Below are positions 7,607 through 17,908 of a DNA stretch of 64,000 nucleotides, piece after piece. Position 1 is the stretch's first letter, and the number at the start of each line of letters is the position of its first letter. The DNA is from Rhodobacteraceae bacterium WFHF2C18 (GTDB taxonomy: Bacteria; Pseudomonadota; Alphaproteobacteria; Rhodobacterales; Rhodobacteraceae): the NCBI GenBank assembly GCA_002166865.1, contig NHTQ01000001.1, positions 620,001 through 684,000 on the forward strand, given 5' to 3'. Under the pieces are notes generated by a model. That model saw only the letters and a program-made list of their open reading frames with translations. It searched no databases and was not told the DNA's origin. The position numbers and the translations under genes were made by a program.

Positions 7607-9127
7607 CGCCGCCTTCTTCTGGGCGACATACCCCGCAAGCGCCTCGGCGATACCGGGGTCGAGCGCGGGCTGCTGGTAGGTCTCCAGCATCTTGTGCATC
7701 TTGAGGTTGGCCAGGACCATCGTGTCGCGCTCGCCCTCCTCGCTCCAGGTCTCGAAGGGTTTGTAGTCAAGCACCTCCGAGCGCCAGAAGGCGTTCTTGA
7801 AATTGGCCTGGGTGTGCGCGCAGCCAAGGTAGTGACCGCCGGGGCCGACCTCGCGGATGGCGTCCATTGCCTGCCCATTGGTATCGGTGGGCACGCCCTG
7901 CGCGAACTTGTGCAGCGCGCCCAGCTGGTCGGCGTCCATCACGAACTTCTCGAAGCCGGCGACTAGCCCTCCCTCCAGCCAGCCGCAGGAGTGCAGCATG
8001 AAGTTCACACCGCCGAGCATCACGGCGTTCATGGTGTTCGCCGTCTCGTAGGCGGCCTGCGCATCGGGCAGCTTGGAGCCGCAGAGGCTGCCGCCCGAGC
8101 GGAACGGCAGGCCCATGCGCCGCGCGAGCTGACCTGCGCCGTAGATGATCTGGCTGGCCTCGGGCGTGCCGAAGGTGGGCGCGCCGCTGTTCATGTCGAT
8201 CGAACTGACGAAGGCGCCGAAGACCACCGGCGCGCCGGGGCGGACGAGTTGCGAATAGGCGATGCCGGCCATCACCTCGGCCAGCACCTGCGTGAGCGTG
8301 CCCATGACCGAGACCGGCGCCATCGCCCCGCCCACGATGAAGGGCGAGATGATGCAGGCTTGGTTGTTGCTGGCATAGACCTCCAGCGCGCCCATCATCA
8401 CCTCGTCGAAGGTCAGCGGCGAGTTGACGTTGATCAGCGAGGTCATCACCGTGTTGTCCTGCACGAACTCCTTGCCGAACAGGATCTCGCACATCTCCAC
8501 GCTGTCCTGTGCGCGGTCGGGGTCGGTGACGGACCCCATGAAGGGCTTGTCCGACAGGGTCATGTGCGCGTGCAGCATGTCGAGGTGGCGCTTGTTGACG
8601 GGAATATCCGTGGGCTCGCAGACCGTCCCGCCCGAGTGGTGCAGCCACTTGGACATGTAGCCCAGCTTCACGAAACGCTGGAAATCATCCAGCGTGGCGT
8701 AGCGTCGGCCGCCTTCCATGTCGCGCACGAAGGGCGGGCCGTAGATCGGCGCGCAGACCAGCGTGTTGCCCCCGATCTCGACGTTGCGCTCGGAATTGCG
8801 GGCGTGCTGGGTGTAGCGCGACGGTGCCGTCTGGCAGAGCTTCCGGGCCAGTCCGCGGGGGATGCGCACCCGCTCGCCGTCAACCTCGGCGCCGGCCGCG
8901 CGCCAGCGTTCCAGCGCCTTTGGGTTTTCAACGAAGGAGACGCCGATCTCGGCAAGCACCGTCTCGGCGTTGGCCTCGATGATTTCCAGCGCCTCGTCGT
9001 TGAGAACCTCGTAGAGCGGCACGTTGCGCTCGATGTATTTCGCGGTCTCGGTGCTGACGGCGGTGCGCTCGGCCCGGCGGGCGGCGCCGCCGCCCCGTCC
9101 GCGTCTGCGGGTTGCTGCTTCGACCAT
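7586..9127 (-). CDS. MttB-family (trimethylamine methyltransferase-like) corrinoid methyltransferase, no pyrrolysine
   Basis: A 513-residue protein of the MttB superfamily, which moves methyl groups from quaternary or tertiary amines (such as glycine betaine, carnitine or proline betaine) to a corrinoid protein. It has the arginine/glycine-rich N-terminus and the conserved body (YGPPFVRDMEGGRRY, WLHHSGGTVCEP, GPGGHYLGCAHTQANF). The frame is open throughout with no internal amber codon, so it is not the pyrrolysine enzyme of methanogens. Substrate cannot be read. No corrinoid protein or reductive activase is next to it. GAAGGG and AAAGGA precede the start, and a 23-bp palindrome lies 61 bases upstream. 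Confidence 0.85.
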   Translation of the reverse strand: MVEAATRRRGRGGGAARRAERTAVSTETAKYIERNVPLYEVLNDEALEIIEANAETVLAEIGVSFVENPKALERWRAAGAEVDGERVRIPRGLARKLCQTAPSRYTQHARNSERNVEIGGNTLVCAPIYGPPFVRDMEGGRRYATLDDFQRFVKLGYMSKWLHHSGGTVCEPTDIPVNKRHLDMLHAHMTLSDKPFMGSVTDPDRAQDSVEMCEILFGKEFVQDNTVMTSLINVNSPLTFDEVMMGALEVYASNNQACIISPFIVGGAMAPVSVMGTLTQVLAEVMAGIAYSQLVRPGAPVVFGAFVSSIDMNSGAPTFGTPEASQIIYGAGQLARRMGLPFRSGGSLCGSKLPDAQAAYETANTMNAVMLGGVNFMLHSCGWLEGGLVAGFEKFVMDADQLGALHKFAQGVPTDTNGQAMDAIREVGPGGHYLGCAHTQANFKNAFWRSEVLDYKPFETWSEEGERDTMVLANLKMHKMLETYQQPALDPGIAEALAGYVAQKKAASPDAFT

Positions 9128-9187
9128 GTCCTTTACCCTTCAGATGGTTCTGCGGCCCCGGGGGGCAGGTTTCCGGGATATTAGGCA

Positions 9188-9210
9188 TCTGAGACCGCGG
9201 CGGTTTCAGA
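9188..9210. promoter_or_regulatory. 23-bp near-perfect palindrome upstream of the MttB-family gene
   Basis: TCTGAGACCGC-G-GCGGTTTCAGA: two 11-base arms with one mismatch around a single central base. It lies 61 bases before the methyltransferase start and 113 bases before guaA. Its size and symmetry fit the operator of a dimeric repressor. As RNA it would have no room for a loop, which argues for a DNA site. Confidence 0.5.
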
Positions 9211-9322
9211 TTTGCGCCCTCTTTGAGGCTATAGCGACATCCGCCGCGCGGCAGAGCCGCAAATTGCGCCGAATCGCGCGGCACCGCTTGCGCCGGCGGC
9301 AGCACCGGCCTAGGAGGCTGAC

Positions 9323-10888
9323 ATGACCGAGACATCCCACGACCGGCTCCTCATCATCGACTTCGGCAGCCAGGTGACGCAACTGATCGCGCGCCGCCTG
9401 CGCGAGTTGAACGTCTACTGCGAGATTCATCCCTTCCAGAAGGTGACCGAAACCTTCCTGCAGGATTTCGCCCCCCGGGCGGTGATCCTGTCGGGCGGGC
9501 CGGCCAGCGTGCTGGACGCCGAAAGCCCCCGCCCCCCGGCGATGGTCTTCGACCTCGGAGTGCCTGTGCTGGGCATCTGCTATGGCCAGCAGGTCATGAT
9601 GCAGATGCTTGGCGGCCGGGTCGAGCGCGGCGACGGCACCGCCGAGTTCGGCCGGGCCTATGTGGAACCCGCGGACGACGCCCGCCCCGACCTGCTCACG
9701 GGTTGGTTCCTGGATGGGCGCGAACAGGTCTGGATGAGCCACGGCGACCACGTGGCCGAGCTTGCGCCGGGCTTTTCGGTGCTGGGCCGCTCGCCCGGCG
9801 CCCCCTTCGCCATCATTGGCGACACCGCACGCCATTTCTACGCCGTGCAGTTCCATCCGGAAGTTCATCACACGCCGAATGGCCGGACCCTCTATGAGAA
9901 CTTCCTGAGGATCGCCGGCTTCTCCGGCGACTGGACGATGGCCGCCTACCGCGACGAGGCGATCCGGCAGATCCGGCAGCAGGTGGGCGATGCCAAGGTC
10001 GTCTGCGGCCTGTCGGGCGGCGTGGACAGTTCGGTTGCCGCGGTCCTCATCCACGAGGCGATCGGCGATCAGTTGACCTGCGTCTTCGTCGACCACGGCC
10101 TGCTGCGCCACAACGAGGCCCAGGAGGTCGTGGGCATGTTCCGCGACCACTACAACATCCCCCTGATCCACGCCGACGAGAGCCCGCTGTTCCTCGGCGC
10201 GCTCGAAGGCGTCAGCGATCCGGAAGAGAAGCGCAAGACCATCGGCCGCCTTTTCATCGACGTCTTCCAGAAACACGCCAACGAGATCGAGGGCGCGGAA
10301 TTCCTGGCCCAGGGCACGCTGTACCCGGACGTGATCGAATCCGTCTCTTTCGCCGGCGGCCCGAGCGTGACGATCAAGAGCCACCACAACGTGGGCGGCC
10401 TGCCCGAAAAGATGGGGCTGAAACTGGTGGAGCCGCTGCGGGAACTCTTCAAGGACGAGGTGCGCGCCCTGGGCCATGAACTGGGCCTGCCGGCCAGCTT
10501 CATCGGTCGCCATCCTTTCCCGGGGCCGGGCCTGGCCATCCGCTGCCCCGGCGAGATCACCCGCGACAAGCTGGAGATCCTGCGCAAGGCGGATGCTGTC
10601 TACATCGACCAGATCCGCCGCCACGGGCTTTACGACGAGATCTGGCAGGCCTTCGTCGCCATCCTGCCGGTGCGCACCGTGGGCGTGATGGGCGACGGGC
10701 GCACCTACGACTACGCCTGCGCGCTGCGCGCGGTGACCTCGGTGGACGGGATGACGGCGGATGTCTATCCCTTCTCGCACGAGTTCCTGACCGAGACCGC
10801 CACCCGCATCATCAACGAAGTGCGCGGCATCAACCGTGTCACCTATGACGTCACGTCGAAGCCGCCGGGCACGATCGAATGGGAATGA
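9323..10888 (+). CDS. guaA: GMP synthase (glutamine-hydrolysing)
   Basis: Converts XMP to GMP with ATP and glutamine. The 521 residues show both domains: the class I glutamine amidotransferase with its nucleophile in GICYGQQ (Cys86) and partner histidine in QFHPEVHH, then the PP-loop ATP pyrophosphatase [11 protein letters not shown], then the C-terminal dimerisation domain ending in PPGTIEWE, the family's standard end. A GGAGG-like sequence (TAGGAGGCTGAC) precedes the ATG. The next gene starts within its stop codon, so the two are translationally coupled. Confidence 0.97.
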   Translation: MTETSHDRLLIIDFGSQVTQLIARRLRELNVYCEIHPFQKVTETFLQDFAPRAVILSGGPASVLDAESPRPPAMVFDLGVPVLGICYGQQVMMQMLGGRVERGDGTAEFGRAYVEPADDARPDLLTGWFLDGREQVWMSHGDHVAELAPGFSVLGRSPGAPFAIIGDTARHFYAVQFHPEVHHTPNGRTLYENFLRIAGFSGDWTMAAYRDEAIRQIRQQVGDAKVVCGLSGGVDSSVAAVLIHEAIGDQLTCVFVDHGLLRHNEAQEVVGMFRDHYNIPLIHADESPLFLGALEGVSDPEEKRKTIGRLFIDVFQKHANEIEGAEFLAQGTLYPDVIESVSFAGGPSVTIKSHHNVGGLPEKMGLKLVEPLRELFKDEVRALGHELGLPASFIGRHPFPGPGLAIRCPGEITRDKLEILRKADAVYIDQIRRHGLYDEIWQAFVAILPVRTVGVMGDGRTYDYACALRAVTSVDGMTADVYPFSHEFLTETATRIINEVRGINRVTYDVTSKPPGTIEWE

Positions 10889-11784
10889 GCATGGCCCCCC
10901 GGCCGCCGCTCTCTCAATCCCCGGCAGCGCTGCGCGCGGCGTTGTGGATGACCGGGGCGGTGGTCTCGTTCTCGTCGATGGCGGTGGCGGGCCGGGAGCT
11001 GGGGGCCGAGCTGGACACCTTCGAGCTCATGACCTACCGCAGCGTGCTGGGGGTGCTGATCGTGCTTGCGGTGGCCGGACCCACCGGGGCCTGGCGCGGG
11101 ATCACCGGGCGACACCCGGGCACGCATCTGGTGCGCAACGTGTTCCACTTCGGCGCGCAGAACCTCTGGTACTACGCCGTCACGGTAATCCCCCTGGCGC
11201 AGGTCTTCGCGCTGGAGTTCACCTCGCCGTTGTGGGTTCTGGTGCTTTCGCCGCTGGTGCTGGGCGAGTCGATGACGCGGGTGCGCGCCGTGGCCGCCCT
11301 GATGGGTTTTGCCGGCATTCTGATCGTCGCCCGGCCCACCCCCGAGACGGTCAGCCTTGGCACACTGGCCGCGGCGGCCGCGGCCATCGGCTTCGCCGGG
11401 TCGATCATGGCCACCAAGCGGCTGACCCGGACCGAGACACTGACCTGCATCCTGTTCTGGATGACCCTCACGCAGAGCATTTTCGGCCTGCTCTGTGCGG
11501 GGATCGACGGGCAGATGGCCCTGCCGTCAGCCGCCGGGCTGCCATGGCTGATGGTCGTCGCCGTCGGCGGGCTGACGGCGCATTTCAGTCTCACGATGGC
11601 GCTGTCCCTGGCGCCGGCCACGCTGGTCAGTCCGGTGGATTTCACGCGGCTCCCGCTCATCGCGGTGGTCGGCCTGCTGGTCTACGGCGAGGCGCTCGAT
11701 GTCTTCACCTTGTTCGGCGCGGTGGTGATCTTCGCGGCGAATTACCTCAACCTCTGGGTCGAAACGCGGCGGCCTGCGCGCTGA
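10885..11784 (+). CDS. DMT-superfamily (EamA) transporter
   Basis: About 300 residues with ten hydrophobic segments in two EamA repeats, the layout of drug/metabolite exporters such as RhaT/YdcZ-like and S-adenosylmethionine transporters. Three in-frame ATGs exist (10879, 10885, 10891). I chose 10885 because it forms the classic ATGA overlap with the guaA stop codon. Substrate unknown; coupling to guaA might hint at purine-related export, but that is only inference. Confidence 0.8.
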   Translation: MSMAPRPPLSQSPAALRAALWMTGAVVSFSSMAVAGRELGAELDTFELMTYRSVLGVLIVLAVAGPTGAWRGITGRHPGTHLVRNVFHFGAQNLWYYAVTVIPLAQVFALEFTSPLWVLVLSPLVLGESMTRVRAVAALMGFAGILIVARPTPETVSLGTLAAAAAAIGFAGSIMATKRLTRTETLTCILFWMTLTQSIFGLLCAGIDGQMALPSAAGLPWLMVVAVGGLTAHFSLTMALSLAPATLVSPVDFTRLPLIAVVGLLVYGEALDVFTLFGAVVIFAANYLNLWVETRRPAR

Positions 11785-11841
11785 CCTGTGGCAGGCGTGT
11801 CACCCCCGGGGGACGCCACGTCCATGACGCCGCGTCAAAGA

Positions 11842-11869
11842 TTGACCGGGTAAATCCTCCGGTTAGCAT
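11842..11869 (+). promoter_or_regulatory. Candidate sigma-70 promoter of the FadL-type gene
   Basis: TTGACC (11842-11847), 16-base spacer, TAGCAT (11864-11869). Transcription would start near 11876, giving a short leader with GGAGGAGG before the ATG at 11897. Confidence 0.45.
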
Positions 11870-11896
11870 GTACCAAACACTTTGGAGGAGGGACAG

Positions 11897-12988
11897 ATGC
11901 GGAACCAAGCATGGGCGGCGGCGATCCTCGGCCTGGCGACCGGCGGCGCACAGGCCGGCGGCCTGGATCGCAGCGGCACGCCGGTCGAGATCATCTTCGA
12001 GCAGGGGAATTACGCCGAGGTTTCCTTCGGCTACACCGAACCGGACCTGACTGGTGTGGACGTGCTGGGCAACAGCTACGCCAACGTTGGCAACAGCTTC
12101 GGGCTGGCCGGGGCGGGGCTGAAGATGGACTTCGGCGAAAGACTGTCGTTCGCGCTGATCTACGATCAGCCCTACGGGGCCGACGTGCGCTACGGCGGCA
12201 ATCGCGCCACGACGATGCTGGGCGGCACGATGGCCGATGCGGAGTCCAACGCGCTCACCGCGCTGCTGCGCTACGATGTCACCGACCGGCTGTCGGTCTA
12301 CGGTGGCCCGCGGGTGCTGCAGGCCGAGGGCGAGATCACGCTGTCCGGCCTCGCCTACGGCGCCTCCAGCGGCTACAACGTCGATTTCGCCTCCGACAAC
12401 GGCGTCGGGCTGGTGGCCGGCACCGCCTACGAGATCCCCGACATCGCCTTCCGCGCGGCGCTGACCTATCATTCGGCGGTGGATCTGGACTTCCGCACCA
12501 CCGACAACACGGTGTTCCCCGCCGCCACCACCAGCACCGAGGCGCCGCAATCGGTCAAGCTGGCCGTGCAGTCCGGCGTGGCCAAGGACACGCTTGTCTT
12601 CGGCAGCGTCCGCTGGTCGGAGTGGGAGGCCTTCACGCTGAACCCGCCGAACCCCGGCGTGCCCAACCTGGCCGAGCTGGACAATGCGACGACCTGGGAA
12701 CTGGGGGTCGGACGGCGCTTCACCGACCGGCTGTCGGGCAGCCTTGCCGTGACCTACGAGGACGGCAGCGACCCACTGGTCTCTCCGCTCTCGCCCACCA
12801 ACGGCCTGACGGCCGTGACCCTTGGTGGCGAGTACCAAGTCACCGAGAAAGTGACACTGTCGGGCGGCATCCGGTACACTTGGCTGGGCGATGCCCGGCC
12901 CGAGACGGGCACGCCGGACAAGCCCCGCGGCACCTTCACCGACAACACCGCGCTCAGCGCGGGGATGAAGCTGGGCGTGAATTTCTGA
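11897..12988 (+). CDS. FadL/OmpP1-family outer-membrane transporter
   Basis: A 363-residue outer-membrane barrel of the FadL family, which takes up long-chain fatty acids or other hydrophobic compounds by lateral diffusion. A signal peptide (WAAAILGLATGGAQA|GG) precedes the mature part. Family features include the early GLDRSG..VEIIFEQGNYAEVSFGY region, many alternating strands with DRLS turns, and a final MKLGVNF strand. The start at 11897 is supported by GGAGGAGG just before it. No fatty acid degradation genes are adjacent. A strong terminator follows. Confidence 0.82.
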   Translation: MRNQAWAAAILGLATGGAQAGGLDRSGTPVEIIFEQGNYAEVSFGYTEPDLTGVDVLGNSYANVGNSFGLAGAGLKMDFGERLSFALIYDQPYGADVRYGGNRATTMLGGTMADAESNALTALLRYDVTDRLSVYGGPRVLQAEGEITLSGLAYGASSGYNVDFASDNGVGLVAGTAYEIPDIAFRAALTYHSAVDLDFRTTDNTVFPAATTSTEAPQSVKLAVQSGVAKDTLVFGSVRWSEWEAFTLNPPNPGVPNLAELDNATTWELGVGRRFTDRLSGSLAVTYEDGSDPLVSPLSPTNGLTAVTLGGEYQVTEKVTLSGGIRYTWLGDARPETGTPDKPRGTFTDNTALSAGMKLGVNF

Positions 12989-13016
12989 CAGGGCCCGTGC
13001 CGCAGTGCACCTCTTT

Positions 13017-13041
13017 GCCCCGCCCGTACGTCGGGCGGGGC
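13017..13041 (+). terminator. Intrinsic terminator after the FadL-type gene
   Basis: Perfect 10-bp stem GCCCCGCCCG / CGGGCGGGGC with loop TACGT, followed by TTTGCGTTT. Confidence 0.75.
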
Positions 13042-13109
13042 TTTGCGTTTGACCGCGCCCGCGCGGCTGGCTACCTAGGCGCGCGACGGGGCCGGAAAGG
13101 GACCGAGCG

Positions 13110-13970
13110 ATGATCTATTCTTCGGCGCGCGCGTGGCGCGCGGCACCGCGCAAGCGGGTATTGCTCTACGGCATGTCCGGGCTGGGCAAGACCCATCTGT
13201 CGAACATCCTGCGCGACAGCGGGCAATGGTTCCATTACTCCATCGATTACCGCATCGGCACCCGTTACATGGGCGAACTGATCGCCGACAACGCCAAGGC
13301 GCATGCCATGCAGGTGCCCTTCCTGCGCGAGTTGTTGCTGTCGGATTCGATCTACATCGGCTCCAACATCACCTTCGACAACCTCGCGCCCGTCTCGACC
13401 TACCTGGGCAAGCCCGGCGATCCGGCCCGTGGCGGGCTGCCCATCGACGAATACCGCCGCCGTCAGGAACAGTTCCGCCGTGCCGAGATCGCCGCGCTGG
13501 AGGACACGGCCTATTTCATCGACCGGGCCGAACGGCTGTACGGCTATCCGCATTTCGTCTGTGACACGGGCGGATCCATCTGCGAATGGGTCGACGGGGA
13601 CGACCCCGAGGATCCGTTGCTGACCGAATTGTCGCGCCACTGTCTGCTGGTGCGGATCAAGGGGGATGCCGCCCACACCCGGGAACTGATCCGCCGCTTC
13701 GACCGTGCGCCCAAGCCCATGGCCTATCAACCCGAGTTCCTGGATGCCGCCTGGGCGGAATACCTGGATGCGCACGGCTGCGCCGAAGACGCGGTCGATC
13801 CCGACTCCTTCATCCGGTGGGCCTATTCGCGCGCGCTGGCCCACCGGGAACCGCGCTACGCCGCGATGGAGAAATGGGGCGTCAGCGTCTCGGCCGACGA
13901 CGTGGCGGCGGTGCGCGACGAAGCGGGCTTCGTGGACCTGGTCGCGCGCGCCCTTGAGCCCGCGGCCTGA
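13110..13970 (+). CDS. Conserved P-loop ATPase of unknown function
   Basis: A 286-residue cytoplasmic protein. A Walker A motif GMSGLGKT sits at residues 22-29, directly after a beta strand (KRVLLY), as in nucleoside-kinase-like and AAA-type P-loops. A possible Walker B or lid region is [13 protein letters not shown] (about residues 149-161). The rest is mostly helical with many conserved-looking acidic and aromatic residues. I cannot name the family's role. It sits 40 bases upstream of metA on the same strand and is probably co-transcribed, behind the FadL-gene terminator. A kinase acting on a small substrate is as likely as an ATPase. Confidence 0.7.
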   Translation: MIYSSARAWRAAPRKRVLLYGMSGLGKTHLSNILRDSGQWFHYSIDYRIGTRYMGELIADNAKAHAMQVPFLRELLLSDSIYIGSNITFDNLAPVSTYLGKPGDPARGGLPIDEYRRRQEQFRRAEIAALEDTAYFIDRAERLYGYPHFVCDTGGSICEWVDGDDPEDPLLTELSRHCLLVRIKGDAAHTRELIRRFDRAPKPMAYQPEFLDAAWAEYLDAHGCAEDAVDPDSFIRWAYSRALAHREPRYAAMEKWGVSVSADDVAAVRDEAGFVDLVARALEPAA

Positions 13971-14010
13971 GTGTCTATCTTGCCCTGACCCGTACCAAGA
14001 GCCGCCGACC

Positions 14011-14934
14011 ATGCCCATCAAGATCCCCGCCGAGCTTCCCGCCTATGACGTCCTGACCCGCGAGGGCGTCATGGTCATGGACGAGGACCAGGCCGCGCGG
14101 CAGGATATCCGGCCCCTGCGCATCGGGCTTCTGAACCTGATGCCCAAGAAGATCCAGACCGAGAACCAGTTCGCCCGGCTGATCGGCGCCACGCCGTTGC
14201 AGATCGAGATGCATCTGATCCGCATGAGCGAACACCAGACCCGCAACACCGCGGCGGAACACATGGAAAGCTTCTACCGGCCCTTTGCCGAGGTGGAGGC
14301 CGCCGGCGAGAAATTCGACGGGCTCGTCATAACCGGCGCACCGATCGAGCATCTGGATTTCGACGAGGTCACCTACTGGGACGAGCTGACCCGCGTGTTC
14401 GACTGGACGCAGAGCCACGTGCAGTCCACCTTCGGCGTGTGCTGGGGTGGCATGGCCATGATCAACTACTTCCACGGCGTGCAGAAGCACCTTTTGCCCG
14501 AAAAGGCCTTCGGCTGCTTCCGGCACCGGAACATGGCGCCGGCCTCGCCGCTGCTGCGCGGCTTCTCGGACGACTGCGTGATCCCGGTCAGCCGCTGGAC
14601 AGAGATGCGCCGCGAGGAAATCGCCGAGGTGCCCGGGCTTCACATCCTTCTGGACAGCGATGCCGTCGGCCCCTGCCTGGTGGAGGATCCGCGGCACCGG
14701 GCGCTCTACATCTTCAATCACCTGGAATACGACAGCGACACGCTGAAACAGGAGTATGACCGCGACGTCGCCAACGGCACGCCGGTCGCCGTGCCCAGCA
14801 ATTACTATCCCGACGACGATCCCGCCTGCCCGCCGCAGAACCGCTGGCGCAGCCATGCGCATCTTCTCTACGGCAACTGGATCAACGAGATCTACCAGTC
14901 CACGCCCTTCGATGTGGATGCCATCGGGCGCTGA
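14011..14934 (+). CDS. metA: Homoserine O-acyltransferase (MetA type), probably acetyl-CoA using
   Basis: Activates homoserine in methionine synthesis. The 307 residues cover the whole MetA family: nucleophile Cys in [10 protein letters not shown] (about residue 144) and the downstream NHLEYD with the catalytic His and Glu. In MetA enzymes the residue after GAP-x sets the acyl donor: Gly in E. coli (succinyl-CoA) and Glu in acetyl-CoA enzymes. Here the segment is [10 protein letters not shown], with Glu, so an acetyltransferase is predicted. The start follows a weak ribosome site. The upstream ATPase gene is probably in the same transcript. Confidence 0.92.
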   Translation: MPIKIPAELPAYDVLTREGVMVMDEDQAARQDIRPLRIGLLNLMPKKIQTENQFARLIGATPLQIEMHLIRMSEHQTRNTAAEHMESFYRPFAEVEAAGEKFDGLVITGAPIEHLDFDEVTYWDELTRVFDWTQSHVQSTFGVCWGGMAMINYFHGVQKHLLPEKAFGCFRHRNMAPASPLLRGFSDDCVIPVSRWTEMRREEIAEVPGLHILLDSDAVGPCLVEDPRHRALYIFNHLEYDSDTLKQEYDRDVANGTPVAVPSNYYPDDDPACPPQNRWRSHAHLLYGNWINEIYQSTPFDVDAIGR

Positions 14935-15922
14935 GGCCCTGGCCGCGGCCGTATTGGCCGCGGGGCCGCCGGCAGTGGCCGGCGCCTGGGTGCGCCGCCG
15001 CGCGCGGGCGCACGAGGCCCGGGCCGAGGCGGCACATCCGCCCGAGGGGCACATGCTGGACATCGGGGGCCACCGCGTGCACGCCGTGACCATGGGCACG
15101 GGCCCCGACCTGGTGCTGATCCACGGGGCCTCGGGCAATGCGCGCGACATGACCCATGCGCTGGCCCCGCGGCTGGCCGCCCGCTACCGGGTCATCGCCC
15201 TCGACCGCCCCGGGCTGGGCTACAGCGACCGCATCGACCCCGGCGGCGCCACCATCGTGCAGCAGGCCGACCTGCTGGCGCGGGCGGCGGCGGAATTGGG
15301 CGCGCCGCGGCCCATCGTGCTGGGCCATTCCTACGGCGGGGCCGTGGCCCTGGCCTGGGCGGTCCACTGGCCCGACAGGATGGCGGCGCTGGTGCCGGTT
15401 GCCGCACCGTCCCACCCCTGGAAGGGGCCGCTGCCCTGGCTCTACCGGATCACGGCGCATCCCGTTCTCGGCCCGCTCGCGATCCCTGCGCTGACCGCCT
15501 TCGTGCAGGACTCGCTGGTCGAACGACAGATCCGCGCGATCTTCGCCCCTGATCCGGTGCCCCAGGGCTACATCGCGCATATCGGCGCGGGGCTTACCCT
15601 GCGGCGGCACACGCTGCGGGCCAACGCGCGTCAGCGCGCCGGGCTCAAGGCCGAGATCACGCGGCTCCACCACCACTACCCCGAGATCGCGGTGCCGACC
15701 GAGATCGTGCATGGCACCGCCGACACCACCGTCGGGCTGGACATCCATGCCCGGCAACTGGTGCGTGACATTCCCGGCGCCCGCCTGGCCCGGTTGCCCC
15801 GCGTCGGCCACATGCCGCACCACGCCGCCCCCGACGCGGTGATCGCCGCCGTCGACCGCGCCGCGGTCCGCGCCGGGCACGCCCGCGCCACGCCTCTTGA
15901 AGCGCCTCCCGCGCCCGACTAG
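14912..15922 (+). CDS. Alpha/beta hydrolase
   Basis: A 336-residue alpha/beta-hydrolase fold protein. An N-terminal hydrophobic stretch (residues about 6-24) followed by RRRAR suggests a membrane anchor. The oxyanion region [12 protein letters not shown], the nucleophile elbow GHSYGGAV, the acid in HGTADTTV and the histidine in RVGHMPHH form the catalytic set. Closest general resemblance is to esterases or epoxide-hydrolase-like enzymes; the substrate is unknown. It begins inside the 3' end of metA in another frame (23-base overlap), so translational coupling is likely. A second ATG at 14918 is possible. Confidence 0.8.
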   Translation: MWMPSGAEALAAAVLAAGPPAVAGAWVRRRARAHEARAEAAHPPEGHMLDIGGHRVHAVTMGTGPDLVLIHGASGNARDMTHALAPRLAARYRVIALDRPGLGYSDRIDPGGATIVQQADLLARAAAELGAPRPIVLGHSYGGAVALAWAVHWPDRMAALVPVAAPSHPWKGPLPWLYRITAHPVLGPLAIPALTAFVQDSLVERQIRAIFAPDPVPQGYIAHIGAGLTLRRHTLRANARQRAGLKAEITRLHHHYPEIAVPTEIVHGTADTTVGLDIHARQLVRDIPGARLARLPRVGHMPHHAAPDAVIAAVDRAAVRAGHARATPLEAPPAPD

Positions 15923-15955
15923 CCTGCCGGCAGGGACAGATGCCGGAGAAAACAA

Positions 15956-16954
15956 ATGAACTTCACCGAACACAGCACCATCGAAGCCGGTTTCGGCAAG
16001 GTCTTCGACGAACGCGTCGCGCCGGAACTGGAGCGGATCGAGGGCGAGCGCCAGGAACTTCTCCGGACGGCAAAGAAAAACGCGGGCATCCCCCTGGGGA
16101 TCGCGGTGCTGATCGCGCTCTGGGCGCTCATCGCCGCAGGCGACCTCGAGGGCAAGCTGGTGGGCGCGATCGTGCCCCTGGCCTTCGGCGGGGTCATCGC
16201 CTTTTTCCTCTGGCGGCGGCAGGCGGCCAAGTGGGGCGGCACCGTGGCCCAGGCGGTAATGCCGGCGGTCTGCGAATTCCTTGGCGAGCTGGACTACGAC
16301 AAGACCGCGCGCAAGCGCTTCCCCCTCGACCGCATACAGGGTCTGGGGCTTATCGGCGATTTCAACCGCTCCAACCTGGAGGACCGGCTGGAAGGCACTT
16401 ACCGCGACACGGACTTCGAAATGGTCGAGGCCAAGCTGCGCCGGGTCTCGCACGATTCCGACGGGGACAAGGACACCAAGACCGTCTTCAACGGCCTTCT
16501 GATCCGGGTGGGCGTGCCCGAGCCCATGCCCACCGACATCCTGATCGCCCGCGATTTCGGCAGCGTGGGCAACAAGCTGGGCGAGCTGTTCTCCTTCGGG
16601 ACGGGGCGGTCGATGCCCAAGGTCTCGCTTGACCACGAAGGCTTCGAGAAGATGTTCGAGGTCTACGCCGACGACCCCGACGCCGCCCGCGACTGCATGC
16701 CCCCGGCCTTTCTGGACAACCTGATGGCCATCGCCGAGGAAGAAGGCGGTGCCAAAGGCGCGCGCGCCATGACCGCCGGGTTCCAGGGGGAGTCCTTCTA
16801 CCTTGCGCTGGACCGGCGCGAGCCATTCATGGAAATGGGATCGCTCACCCAGCCCGTGGGCGAGATCGAGGACGACCTGCACCGCGTCTTCGACGATCTC
16901 GCGCTCATCCGGCGCATCATCGACCGCTTGCACGGCGATCAGCCATCGGTCTGA
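15956..16954 (+). CDS. DUF3137 membrane protein
   Basis: A 332-residue protein with two membrane segments (about residues 43-61 and 67-87) after a helical cytoplasmic N-terminus, then a large soluble C-terminal domain. The region GLIGDFNRSNLEDRLEGTYRDTDF and the later FNGLLIRV match the DUF3137 family (the family named for phenylalanine-rich membrane proteins in Pseudomonas). Function unknown. A purine-rich GGAGAAAACAA precedes the ATG. It stands alone between an alpha/beta hydrolase and ppk2. Confidence 0.75.
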   Translation: MNFTEHSTIEAGFGKVFDERVAPELERIEGERQELLRTAKKNAGIPLGIAVLIALWALIAAGDLEGKLVGAIVPLAFGGVIAFFLWRRQAAKWGGTVAQAVMPAVCEFLGELDYDKTARKRFPLDRIQGLGLIGDFNRSNLEDRLEGTYRDTDFEMVEAKLRRVSHDSDGDKDTKTVFNGLLIRVGVPEPMPTDILIARDFGSVGNKLGELFSFGTGRSMPKVSLDHEGFEKMFEVYADDPDAARDCMPPAFLDNLMAIAEEEGGAKGARAMTAGFQGESFYLALDRREPFMEMGSLTQPVGEIEDDLHRVFDDLALIRRIIDRLHGDQPSV

Positions 16955-17038
16955 GACCACCCGGCGCTTGCACCGCGGGCCGTGCTCGGCAATAACCGCA
17001 AGATGGCGGGTGGCGGCCCGTGACGGGAGGCGAGGCGA

Positions 17039-17908
17039 ATGCGACTGCCCTTCGACGGCGCGATCAGCGCCTATTACGAGAACGAGGCCCCGGCCGAGGT
17101 GCGCCGGCGCATAGCCGAGGCGACGGCTGACCAGATCCTCGATCCCGGCTATCCGCATCCCGCGCGCCTGCCGCGCGATGCCTACGCCGATGAGCTTCGG
17201 ACGTTGCAAATCGAACTGGTCAAGCTGCAGGCCTGGGTGCGCGCCTGCGGGGGGCGCATTGTCTGCGTCTTCGAGGGTCGCGACGCGGCGGGCAAGGGCG
17301 GCACGATCAAGCGCCTCCGCGAACACCTCAACCCCCGCGGCGCGCGGGTCGTCGCCCTGCCGACCCCGACCGAGCAGGAAAAATCCCAGTGGTATTTCCA
17401 GCGCTACATCGAACACCTGCCCGCCGCCGGCGAGATCGTGTTCTACGACCGCAGTTGGTACAACCGCGGCGTGGTCGAACATGTCTTCGAATTCTGCACC
17501 GAGGCAGAGCGCACGCATTTCTTCCATCAGGTCGGGGATTTCGAGAAGATGCTGGTGGACGAGGGCATCCACCTGTTCAAGTTCTGGCTGAACGTCGGCC
17601 GGGCCGAGCAGTTGCGCCGCTTCCTCAAGCGCGAGCGCGACCCCCTCAAGCAATGGAAGCTCAGCCGGATCGACGTCGAGGGGCTGAAGAAATGGGAGGC
17701 CTACACCGCCGCCATCGGCGAGACGCTGACCTTCAGCCACACGGTGGATGCGCCCTGGACGGTGATCCGTTCCGACGACAAGCGCCGGGCCCGCATCGAG
17801 ACGATGCGCCGGATTCTGCACGCCATTGACTACGACCGCAAGGACCGGTCCGCCGTGGGCACCCCCGACAGCGCCGTCTGCGCCGGGCCGGAAATCTGGG
17901 ATGCCTAA
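17039..17908 (+). CDS. ppk2: Polyphosphate kinase 2
   Basis: PPK2 moves phosphate between polyphosphate and nucleoside diphosphates, usually running towards NTP. The 289 residues show Walker [15 protein letters not shown] (about residues 79-92), the lid/Walker B region [13 protein letters not shown], and the later [16 protein letters not shown]. Length is that of the single-domain form. Whether GDP or ADP is preferred is not readable. GGGAGGCGAGGCGA precedes the start. Its last 8 bases overlap a TetR gene, which may control it. Confidence 0.93.
   Translation: MRLPFDGAISAYYENEAPAEVRRRIAEATADQILDPGYPHPARLPRDAYADELRTLQIELVKLQAWVRACGGRIVCVFEGRDAAGKGGTIKRLREHLNPRGARVVALPTPTEQEKSQWYFQRYIEHLPAAGEIVFYDRSWYNRGVVEHVFEFCTEAERTHFFHQVGDFEKMLVDEGIHLFKFWLNVGRAEQLRRFLKRERDPLKQWKLSRIDVEGLKKWEAYTAAIGETLTFSHTVDAPWTVIRSDDKRRARIETMRRILHAIDYDRKDRSAVGTPDSAVCAGPEIWDA

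Noticed and set aside
7586..9127. True trimethylamine methyltransferase with pyrrolysine
   Set aside because: The frame has no internal amber codon, and no pyl genes are near.
14882..17821. A 979-codon open frame on the minus strand across the alpha/beta hydrolase, DUF3137 and ppk2 genes
   Set aside because: It is antisense to several well-supported genes and has the Arg/Gly/His/Asp-rich composition typical of frames opened by high G+C on the opposite strand.
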